Assembly: GCF_025460765.1 (NCBI RefSeq)
Contig: NZ_JAMWEG010000007.1
Coordinates: 1 to 64,000 of the forward strand
Reading direction: 5' to 3'
Source: Micromonospora sp. MA102
Lineage (GTDB): Bacteria; Actinomycetota; Actinomycetes; Mycobacteriales; Micromonosporaceae
DNA length: 64,000 bases
Part shown: one piece after another, positions 47,850-55,541 of the stretch
Layout: every line of letters starts with the position of its first letter
Position numbering within the stretch: the stretch's first letter is position 1
Made by a program: the position numbers and the translations under genes
Notes under the pieces: generated by a model
The model's database searches: none
What the model saw: the letters and a program-made list of their open reading frames with translations, nothing else
Told to the model about the DNA's origin: nothing

Positions 47850-47943
47850 TTGTGGCCGCAAGCACCGCCGGCGGCGGACGTGCGGCCGGCGGGGCGACCC
47901 CACGAGTCTCTTCGAAGTTCCTCCTTGCGAAGGGAAACAGCCC

Positions 47944-49341
47944 ATGTCAGCCAATCCGAGACGCGCCGCCGGCGTGCTCGCCGCCTTCACCGCCGTCGCC
48001 CTCGCCGCCACGGCCTGCGGCGGCTCGGACGAGCCCGCCGGTAAGGACGCCAAGAACATCACCCTCACGATCTCCGCCAACTCCATCGTCGGCGGCAAGA
48101 ACTCCGCCGGCGCGGAGTGGATCGAGAAGTGGGTCATCCCCAAGTTCGTCGAGGCGCAGAAGGCCAAGGGCGTCACCGCCAAGGTGACGTTCGTGCCCAG
48201 CGGCGTCGACGACGAGGTGTACAAGACCAAGCTGGCCCTGGACCTGCGCTCCAAGGGCGGCGCCGACGTGATCGCCGTGGACGGCATCTGGGTCGGCGAG
48301 TTCGCCCAGGCCGGCTACCTCAAGCCGCTGTCCGAGGTGGCCGGGAACCAGGTCGACTCCTGGGAGGGCTGGTCCCAGATCCCGGAGACCGTGCAGGGCC
48401 TCGGCTCGTTCGAGGACAAGCGCTACGGCATCCCGCTGGGCACCGACGGCCGGGTCCTCTACTACAACAAGAAGCTCTTCGCCCGGGCCGGCCTGCCCGC
48501 CGACTGGCAGCCGAAGAGCTGGCAGGAGATCCTCGACGCCGGCGCCAAGCTCAAGGCGCTGCCCGGGGTGACCCCGATCCAGATCAACGCCGGCACCGCG
48601 ATGGGCGAGGCCACCTCCATGCAGGGCGCGCTGCCGCTGCTGGTCGGCGCGGGCGGCGAGATCTACAAGGACGGCAAGTGGGCCGGGGCCACCCAACCGG
48701 TCAAGGACATGCTCGACTTCTACACCAAGGTCTACGGTGGCGGCCTGGGCGACCCCAAGCTCCAGCAGGAGGCCAAGGGGCGCGACAAGTCGTTCGCCGA
48801 GTTCGCCGCCGGCAAGATCGGCATCCTCGGCGAGGGTGACTACTTCTGGCGCAGCGTCATCAACCCGAAGGACGGCATCGCCAAGATGGCCGACCGGGAC
48901 ACCACCGTCGGCTTCGCGATGATCCCCGCCAAGCAGCCCGGCGCGGGCATCCGCGGCCAGGACTTCGTCAGCATGTCCGGTGGTGGCGTCCGGGTGCTCA
49001 ACCCCAACTCCAAGTTCCCCTCGCAGGCGTGGGAACTGCTGTCCTTCATGCACTCGGCGGAGGGCGTCAAGGCCGAACTCGCGGGCGAGAAGCGGATCAC
49101 CGCGCGCAGCGACGTCAACAAGGAGGTCCTCGCGGGCGACCCGATGCTCAGCTTCATCACCGAGAAGGTGCTGCCGGTGACCGCGTACCGGCCGCCGCTG
49201 GCGGTGTACCCGCAGGTGTCGGTCGCGCTCCAGGAGGCGACCGCCGCGGCCGCCTCGGGCAAGAGCGCCGACGAGGCGGCCACCGCGTACCAGAAGAAGG
49301 TCGAAGGGATTGTCGGTGGCCCAGGTAACGTCACCTCCTGA
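47944..49341 (+). CDS. ABC transporter sugar-binding lipoprotein
   Basis: 465 residues. AAGGGAA precedes the ATG. The signal peptide ends in a lipobox, AATACGG, so the mature protein begins at an acylated Cys. The body is an extracellular solute-binding protein of family 1 (GIPLGTDGRVLYYNKKLF, ITARSDVNKE). It captures a carbohydrate-like ligand for the two downstream permeases; given the iol genes this may be an inositol derivative. It is the first gene of the operon. Confidence 0.9.
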   Translation: MSANPRRAAGVLAAFTAVALAATACGGSDEPAGKDAKNITLTISANSIVGGKNSAGAEWIEKWVIPKFVEAQKAKGVTAKVTFVPSGVDDEVYKTKLALDLRSKGGADVIAVDGIWVGEFAQAGYLKPLSEVAGNQVDSWEGWSQIPETVQGLGSFEDKRYGIPLGTDGRVLYYNKKLFARAGLPADWQPKSWQEILDAGAKLKALPGVTPIQINAGTAMGEATSMQGALPLLVGAGGEIYKDGKWAGATQPVKDMLDFYTKVYGGGLGDPKLQQEAKGRDKSFAEFAAGKIGILGEGDYFWRSVINPKDGIAKMADRDTTVGFAMIPAKQPGAGIRGQDFVSMSGGGVRVLNPNSKFPSQAWELLSFMHSAEGVKAELAGEKRITARSDVNKEVLAGDPMLSFITEKVLPVTAYRPPLAVYPQVSVALQEATAAAASGKSADEAATAYQKKVEGIVGGPGNVTS

Positions 49342-50263
49342 CCAGGTGGTGGAGGGGAGGCGCCCGGACACGGGCGCCTCCCCGGCCCCCGACGCCGCCG
49401 GCCTCGGCCGGGCCCGGGCCACCGGGTTCCTCGTCCCGGCCATGGTCCTCATCCTGGTCTTCCTTGTGGTACCGGCCGCCTGGACGATCTACCTGGGCGT
49501 GACGAACTACCGGCTGACCGGCCTGGCCGCCGCCCATCCCGAGGTCGTCGGCCTGGACAACTACACCCAGGCCCTGGGCGACGAGCGGTTCACCAACTCG
49601 CTGCTGCTCACCCTGCAGTTCGTCCTCGGCTCGGCGGTCATCGGCCAGGCCGGGCTCGGGTTCGCCATCGCGTTCGCGCTGCGCGACCGCCGCGGCCCGC
49701 TGCGCCGGGTGGTCGAGGGGTTCGTCCTGCTCTCCTGGATCCTGCCCAGCTCGGTGGTCGCCTTCCTCTGGATCGCCCTGCTCGACCGGGACGCCGGCAC
49801 GCTCAACGCGCTGCTCGGCATCCCCGGGACGGCCTGGCTGCTGGACCACCCGATGCTGTCGATCATCCTTTTCAACACCTGGCGCGGCACCGCGTTCTCG
49901 ATGATGCTCTACGCCGCCGCGCTGGAGAACGTCCCCCGCTCGCACCTGGAGACCGCCCGGCTGGCCGGCGCCTCGACCTGGCAGCAGCTGCGCGACGTGG
50001 TCTTCCCCCGCATCCGCGGGCACGTGCTGACCAACCTGCTGCTGATCAGCCTCTGGACGTTCAACGACTTCGCGCCGTTCCTGATCACCGCCGGCGGCCC
50101 CGAGCAGCGCTCGGAGATCCTGCCGGTCTACGTCTACAAGGTGGCGCTGTCCGGCGGCGAACTCGGCTTCGGCGCCGCCATCTCGTTCATCATGCTGCTG
50201 ATCAACCTGGTCATCGCGCTGGTCTACCTGCGCATGCTGGGCCGGCGGAAGGAGGCGGCGTGA
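49316..50263 (+). CDS. ABC sugar permease 1
   Basis: About 315 residues. I choose GTG 49316 because AAGGGA lies 6 bases upstream; a TTG two codons earlier would leave no spacing. The gene overlaps the binding-protein gene by 26 bases. Six transmembrane helices, with the EAA-type cytoplasmic loop LETARLAGASTWQQLRDVVFP that contacts the ATPase. MalF/UgpA-like permease. Overlaps the next gene by GTGA. Confidence 0.9.
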   Translation: MAQVTSPPDQVVEGRRPDTGASPAPDAAGLGRARATGFLVPAMVLILVFLVVPAAWTIYLGVTNYRLTGLAAAHPEVVGLDNYTQALGDERFTNSLLLTLQFVLGSAVIGQAGLGFAIAFALRDRRGPLRRVVEGFVLLSWILPSSVVAFLWIALLDRDAGTLNALLGIPGTAWLLDHPMLSIILFNTWRGTAFSMMLYAAALENVPRSHLETARLAGASTWQQLRDVVFPRIRGHVLTNLLLISLWTFNDFAPFLITAGGPEQRSEILPVYVYKVALSGGELGFGAAISFIMLLINLVIALVYLRMLGRRKEAA

Positions 50264-51132
50264 CCACCGACACGGCGACCGCGCCCACCACCGGGTCGAC
50301 CCGGCCCACGGTCGCGGTACGCCACCTGCTCGCCCAGGTCGGCCGCTACACGTTCCTCTGCGCCGTGCTGGGCTTCTTCGCACTGCCGCTGCTGTGGCTG
50401 GCCACCGCCCCGTTCGACGACACTCCGACGGTCACCGCCTCGCTGCCGCGGTTCACCCTGGACAACTTCCGCGCCCTGCTGGACAACCCGTACGCGCTGA
50501 GCTCGCTGCTCAACTCGGTCTACCTGGCCGCCGGCACCGCGGCGCTGGTGGTGATCTTCGCGGCCCTCGCCGCGTACGCGCTGAGCCGCGTGCGGGTGCC
50601 CGGCCGCGACGCGCTGCTGTACGGGTTGCTGCTGCTGTCCTCGATCGTCACCGGCACCGCCACCATGGTGCCGCTGTTCGAGCTGGCCTTCCGCCTCAAC
50701 CTGATCGACTCCCGGCTCGGCGTCATCCTGATCCTCAGCGGCGGGCTGCTGCCGGCGGCCATCTTCATCCTCAAGGACTTCATGGACTCCACCCCGACGT
50801 CCTACGAGGAGTCGGCCCGGGTCTTCGGCGCCAGCCCGTTGCAGATCATGCGGCACATCGTGGTGCCGCTGGTCCGTCCCGGCCTGGCCACCGTCGGGGT
50901 CTGGGCGGTGGCCAACGTCTGGGGCAACTTCCTGGTGCCGTTCCTGCTGCTGCGCGGGCCGGACAAGGCGCCCGCCGCGGTGATCATGTACACCCTCTAC
51001 ACCGAGGGCGGGCAGGCCGACCTGCGGCTGCTCTCCACCTTCTCGCTGCTCTACTCGCTGCCGGTGGCGCTCATGTTCGTCTTCGTCAGCAGCCGATACG
51101 GGTTCCGCTTCCACGGAGGGATCAAGCGCTGA
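50260..51132 (+). CDS. ABC sugar permease 2
   Basis: 290 residues from a GTG overlapping the previous stop. MalG-like permease with six transmembrane helices and the loop YEESARVFGASPLQIMRHIVVPL. It forms the heterodimeric channel with permease 1. Its stop overlaps the ATPase start (TGATG). Confidence 0.9.
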   Translation: MTTDTATAPTTGSTRPTVAVRHLLAQVGRYTFLCAVLGFFALPLLWLATAPFDDTPTVTASLPRFTLDNFRALLDNPYALSSLLNSVYLAAGTAALVVIFAALAAYALSRVRVPGRDALLYGLLLLSSIVTGTATMVPLFELAFRLNLIDSRLGVILILSGGLLPAAIFILKDFMDSTPTSYEESARVFGASPLQIMRHIVVPLVRPGLATVGVWAVANVWGNFLVPFLLLRGPDKAPAAVIMYTLYTEGGQADLRLLSTFSLLYSLPVALMFVFVSSRYGFRFHGGIKR

Positions 51133-52289
51133 TGTCCGCCATCACCATGCGCGAGCTGACCAAGGTCTACCCCGGCGGGGTACGTGCCCTGGACGCCCTC
51201 GACCTGGAGATCGCCGACGGGGAGTTCTTCGCCCTGCTCGGCCCGTCCGGCTGCGGCAAGACCACCCTGCTGCGCACGATCGCCGGCCTGGAGGTCGCAT
51301 CCGGCGGCAGCGTGCGGATCGGCGAGCGGGACGTCACGAACCTGCCGCCGGGCAAGCGCGACGTGGCCATGGTCTTCCAGGACTACGCCCTGTTCCCGCA
51401 CATGACCGTGCGGGACAACATCGCCTACCCGCTGCGGATCAAGAAGGTCGACCGGCGCAGCCGGGCCGGCAAGGCCGCCGACACCGCCGACGAACTCGGC
51501 CTGTCCGGGCTGCTGGAACGCCGCCCGGGGCAGCTCTCCGGCGGCCAGCAGCAACGCGTCGCCCTGGCCCGGGCGATGGCCTGCCACCCGCAGGTGTTCC
51601 TGCTCGACGAGCCGCTGTCCAACCTCGACGCCCGGCTGCGGCTGGAGGCCCGGACCTTCCTCAAGCGCCTGCAGCGGGAGCTGGGCGTCACCACCGTCTT
51701 CGTCACCCACGACCAGGCCGAGGCGCTCGCGCTGGCCGACCGGATCGCGGTGATGGAGGGCGGCCGGATCCGCCAGGTCGGCACCCCCACCGAGGTGTTC
51801 CGCCGCCCCGCCAACACCTTCGTCGCCGGCTTCATCGGCTCCACCCCCATGAACCTGATCGACGCGCGGGTGCGGGGCGACGAGCTGGCCGTGGCCCGGG
51901 CCCGGCTGCCGCTGCCCGACGACGCCCGCGACCGGGTCTCCGACGGCGAGCGGCTGGTCTACGGCATCCGCCCCGAATACCTCGACTACTCCCCCACGGC
52001 GGTCCCCTGCGCGCTGACCGGCGAGGTCGTCGTCGTGGAGAATCTCGGCAGCGTCTCCCTGGTCTCGCTGGACGTACCCACCGACGACGCCGAGGCGGGC
52101 GACGGGGCCGGCGACCCGGGCCGGACCAGTGTGCAGGTCGTGGTGCCCGAGGGCGGCGAACCGGAACCGGGCGACACCGGCTGGGCGGTGCCCCGCCCCG
52201 GCCGGTCACTGCTCTACCGGGACGGGAACCTGGTCACCGCCGCCGCCGGCGTACCGGCTCCCCGGGCCGACGCGGCCGTCCGGAGCTGA
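51132..52289 (+). CDS. ABC transporter ATPase (MalK/UgpC class)
   Basis: About 385 residues. Walker A GPSGCGKTT, Q-loop VFQDYALFP, signature LSGGQQQR, Walker B VFLLDEPLSNLD and the switch His in VTHDQAEAL are all intact. The C-terminal ~130 residues form the OB-fold regulatory domain typical of MalK/UgpC (YGIRPEYLDY). It powers the importer and, unusually for actinomycetes, is encoded within the operon rather than shared from elsewhere. Confidence 0.92.
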   Translation: MSAITMRELTKVYPGGVRALDALDLEIADGEFFALLGPSGCGKTTLLRTIAGLEVASGGSVRIGERDVTNLPPGKRDVAMVFQDYALFPHMTVRDNIAYPLRIKKVDRRSRAGKAADTADELGLSGLLERRPGQLSGGQQQRVALARAMACHPQVFLLDEPLSNLDARLRLEARTFLKRLQRELGVTTVFVTHDQAEALALADRIAVMEGGRIRQVGTPTEVFRRPANTFVAGFIGSTPMNLIDARVRGDELAVARARLPLPDDARDRVSDGERLVYGIRPEYLDYSPTAVPCALTGEVVVVENLGSVSLVSLDVPTDDAEAGDGAGDPGRTSVQVVVPEGGEPEPGDTGWAVPRPGRSLLYRDGNLVTAAAGVPAPRADAAVRS

Positions 52290-52291
52290 CC

Positions 52292-53500
52292 GTGGTCGTG
52301 CACCGCGGCAGGTGGACCCTGCAGGACCGGGCCGACGACGTGCTGCGCGCCCTGCCGGTCACCGTCGCACCCGGCACCGCCGCGCTCACCGTCCGGCTGG
52401 ACTACCCCCGCGAGGCCGGGGTGCTCGACCTGGGCTGCGTCGGTCCGGACGGCTTCCGCGGCTGGTCCGGCGGCGCCCGCGACGGCTACACCGTGGCCGC
52501 CGACTGGGCCACCCCCGGCTACCTGCCGGGTGAGCTGGAACCCGGCGAGTGGCAGGTGCTGCTGCGGTTGCACCGCATCCCACCGGATGGGCTGGACTAC
52601 GAGGTCACCGCCACCACCAGCGGCACGCCGCCGCCCGCGCCACCCGCACCGGCGGCGCCACCCCGCCCCGACCGCCCGCCCCGCCGCGACCTGCCCACCG
52701 TCGACGGCTGGCGGTGGCTCGCCGGTGACCTGCACGCGCACACCGTGCACAGCGACGGCAGCTCGACCATCGACGAGCTGGCCGCGCTCGCCGCCGGCCG
52801 CGGCCTGGACTTCCTCGCCGTCACCGACCACAACACCGTCAGCCACCACCCGTGGCTGCCGGCCGCCTCCGCCCGCTACGGCATCACGCTGCTCCCCGGC
52901 CAGGAGGTGACCACCGACCGGGGGCACGCCAACGTGTTCGGGCCGGTGGGCTGGGTCGACTTCCGCCGCCCGCCGGACGAGTGGCTCGCCGCCGCCCGGC
53001 GCGACGGCGGGCTCATGTCGGTCAACCACCCCCTGGGCGGCGACTGCGCCTGGCGACAGCCGCTGGCCGACCGCACCCAGCTGGTCGAGGTGTGGCACTC
53101 CGGCTGGTGGGACCGCACCTGGGGCGCCCCCCTCGCCTGGGCGCGGGCCTGGCGGCCGGACGTCGTGGCGGTGGGCGGCAGCGACTTCCACCGCCCCGGC
53201 GACGACGCGCCGCCCGGCTCCCCCACCACCTGGGTGCTCGCCGACCCCGACCGCGCACCCGGCGACGCCGTGCTGGACGCGCTGCGCGGCGGCCGTACCG
53301 CCGTCTCCGCCGACCCCGGCGGGCCGCTGCTGCTGCGCGTCGGTGACGAGCTGCTGGCGCTCGACGCCGACGGCGCGCTGCTGGCCGACCCGGACGGGCG
53401 GCACCGGGTGGTCCGCGGCGACCGGTGCCTGCTGCCGGCCGGCGACGGGCTGCACGTCCTGGAGTCCCACCGCATGGAGGTGATCGCACTGTGCAGCTGA
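52292..53500 (+). CDS. CehA/McbA-family PHP metallohydrolase
   Basis: 402 residues from a GTG three bases after the ATPase stop. An N-terminal ~115-residue beta domain and a Pro-rich linker precede the PHP domain. The metal site shows GDLHAHTVHSDG from about residue 147, VTDHNTVSHH, GQEVTT, SVNHPLGG and GGSDFHRPG. PHP enzymes hydrolyse phosphoesters and some esters. No signal peptide, so it acts inside the cell, plausibly on a phosphodiester in the imported compound. That substrate is inferred from context. Confidence 0.85.
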   Translation: MVVHRGRWTLQDRADDVLRALPVTVAPGTAALTVRLDYPREAGVLDLGCVGPDGFRGWSGGARDGYTVAADWATPGYLPGELEPGEWQVLLRLHRIPPDGLDYEVTATTSGTPPPAPPAPAAPPRPDRPPRRDLPTVDGWRWLAGDLHAHTVHSDGSSTIDELAALAAGRGLDFLAVTDHNTVSHHPWLPAASARYGITLLPGQEVTTDRGHANVFGPVGWVDFRRPPDEWLAAARRDGGLMSVNHPLGGDCAWRQPLADRTQLVEVWHSGWWDRTWGAPLAWARAWRPDVVAVGGSDFHRPGDDAPPGSPTTWVLADPDRAPGDAVLDALRGGRTAVSADPGGPLLLRVGDELLALDADGALLADPDGRHRVVRGDRCLLPAGDGLHVLESHRMEVIALCS

Positions 53501-54399
53501 CCGCACGCACGCGGGTGGCCGGCGCCCCCGTCAACTACGGCATCTACCAGCCCACCGGCGCGCCCGTCGGCCCCGAGGACCTGCTCGCGGCACTGGCCCG
53601 CGACGGCTACACCGGGGTGGACTCCGGTCCGATCGGCTACCTCGGCACCGGCGAGACCCTGGCGCGCCGGCTGGCCGCGGCCGGCATCGGCCTGGCCGGC
53701 GGCTGGGTCGACCTGCGGTTCGCCGACCCGGCCGGCTTCGCCGAGGATCTGACCCAGCTCGACGCCGCGCTCGACGTGTTCACCGCCGCGCCGGTCGACG
53801 ACCCCCGGTTCGCGCCCCGGCCGACCCTGGCCTGCCCCGGCAACCCCGGCCGGATGGCCCGTCCGGGCGTCCCGACCGACCTGGCGTCGGCGCTGCCCGC
53901 CGCCGCCTGGCCGGACTTCGCCGCGCGGGTGCAGCAGGCCGCCGACCGGTGCCGTGATCGCGGCCTGGAGCCGGTGTTCCACTACCACCTCGGCACCGAC
54001 GTGGAGACCGAGGCGGAGGCCGACCGGCTGCTCGAACTGACCGACATCGCCATCTGCCTGGACACCGGGCACCTGGCGCTGGCCGGCGGCGACCCGGTGG
54101 CCGCCGCGCGCCGGTGGGCCGGCCGGATCGGCCAGGTGCACCTGAAGGACGCGGACCTCGCCGCCCACGCCCGGACCCGGGCGGCCGGCGGCGGCCTGAT
54201 GGACATGGTCGCGGCCGGCGGCTTCTGCGCCCTGGGCCGCGGCGACGTCGACCTCGCCGGGGTGTTCGCCGCGCTCGACGACACCGGCTACACCGGCTGG
54301 CTGGTGATCGAGCAGGACGCCCCCGAGGGCGGAGACCTCGACCGGATCCGCGCCGACCAGCACGCCAACCGGCGGTGGCTCGAGGAGGCGCTGCGATGA
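53491..54399 (+). CDS. IolE/IolI-like sugar isomerase/epimerase TIM barrel
   Basis: About 302 residues from a GTG inside the end of the PHP gene, with GGAGG upstream. It is a xylose-isomerase-like barrel with metal-ligand segments FHYHLGTDVETE, CLDTGHLALAGGDP, QVHLKDAD and WLVIEQD. These match IolE (2-keto-inosose dehydratase) and IolI (inosose isomerase) better than other branches, which fits the absence of a labelled iolE in the divergent operon. The exact reaction is not settled from sequence alone. Confidence 0.8.
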   Translation: MQLTARTRVAGAPVNYGIYQPTGAPVGPEDLLAALARDGYTGVDSGPIGYLGTGETLARRLAAAGIGLAGGWVDLRFADPAGFAEDLTQLDAALDVFTAAPVDDPRFAPRPTLACPGNPGRMARPGVPTDLASALPAAAWPDFAARVQQAADRCRDRGLEPVFHYHLGTDVETEAEADRLLELTDIAICLDTGHLALAGGDPVAAARRWAGRIGQVHLKDADLAAHARTRAAGGGLMDMVAAGGFCALGRGDVDLAGVFAALDDTGYTGWLVIEQDAPEGGDLDRIRADQHANRRWLEEALR

Positions 54400-55541
54400 C
54401 CGAGCCCGGCAAGCGGATCCGGATCGCGGTGGCCGGGCTGGGCATCATCGCCCGCACGGTGCACCTGCCGCTGCTGCAACGCCGCGCCGACCTGTTCGAG
54501 ATCGTCGCGCTGGCCGACCTGTCCCCGTCCCGGCTGACCGAGCTGGGTGAGCGGTACGGCGTCGAGCCCGCCCGCCGCTACACCGACGCCGCCCGGATGG
54601 TCACCGACGGCGGCTGCGACGCCGTCCTGCTGGCCACCTCCGGCTCGCACGGCGACCTGGCCGCGCTGGCGCTGCGCGCCGGCCTGCCCGTGCTGTGCGA
54701 GAAGCCGCTGGCCTACACCCTCGCCGAGACGGCCCGGCTGGCCGAGCTGGGCGCCGGCAGCCCCGCGCTGATGGTCGGTTACATGAAGCAGTACGACCCG
54801 GCGGTGGCCGAGGCCGCGCGGCTGCTGGCGGACCTCGGCGGCGCGGAGCGGGTGCACGCCGTGGAGGTGACCGTGCTGCACGCCGGCGGCGACCGGCAGC
54901 TGCGCTTCGCCAACCTGCCGCCGGCCGCCGACGACGTGCCGGCCGAGGAGGTGGCCCGGCTGTCCGCCGCCGACCGGGCGCTGCTCGACACCGCCGTCGG
55001 CGCCGACCCGGGCGCCCGCTTCCTCTACCAGATCCTGATCAACAGCATCTCGCACGACCTGTCCCTGCTGCGGCTGTTCACCGGGGCGCCGGCCACGGTG
55101 GAGCAGGTCGCCACCTGGCCGCTGCGCCCCGACGGCCCGGCGGAGCCGTCGGTGGAGATCAGCGGGCGGCTGCCGGGCGGGGCGCGCTACGGCATCCGGT
55201 GGCTCAACCTGCCGGACTACCCCGCCTACCGGGAGACGGTCACCCTGCACCACGCCCGCGGCTCGCTGGAGCTGGTGTTCCCCTCGCCGTACCTGCTCAA
55301 CGCGCCGACCACGCTCACGGTGGTGGACGAGCACGGCGGCGGCGAGCGGCGGGCCGCGTACCGGTCGGTGACCGAGGCGTTCGAGCAGGAACTGGTCGCG
55401 TTCCACGCGATGGTCACGGCGGGTGCCGCGCCGCTGACCGGCATCGCCGAGGGCGCGGCCGACGTACGGACCAGCCAGCAGGTGGTACGCCGCTACGGGG
55501 AGCTGACCGGGGCGGCGATCGGCGGAGAGGCGGCGAGCTGA
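54396..55541 (+). CDS. GFO/IDH/MocA-family oxidoreductase
   Basis: About 381 residues; GAGGAGG precedes the ATG, which overlaps the previous stop (ATGA). N-terminal Rossmann fold (IAVAGLGIIARTVHLP), the EKPLAYTL motif with its catalytic Lys, and SHDLSLLRLF for the active-site His. It could oxidise an inositol (IolG-like) or the sugar part of a glycoside, including the 3-keto chemistry some members use. Its place between the TIM barrel and the mannosidase favours a role in processing the imported compound. Confidence 0.85.
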   Translation: MTEPGKRIRIAVAGLGIIARTVHLPLLQRRADLFEIVALADLSPSRLTELGERYGVEPARRYTDAARMVTDGGCDAVLLATSGSHGDLAALALRAGLPVLCEKPLAYTLAETARLAELGAGSPALMVGYMKQYDPAVAEAARLLADLGGAERVHAVEVTVLHAGGDRQLRFANLPPAADDVPAEEVARLSAADRALLDTAVGADPGARFLYQILINSISHDLSLLRLFTGAPATVEQVATWPLRPDGPAEPSVEISGRLPGGARYGIRWLNLPDYPAYRETVTLHHARGSLELVFPSPYLLNAPTTLTVVDEHGGGERRAAYRSVTEAFEQELVAFHAMVTAGAAPLTGIAEGAADVRTSQQVVRRYGELTGAAIGGEAAS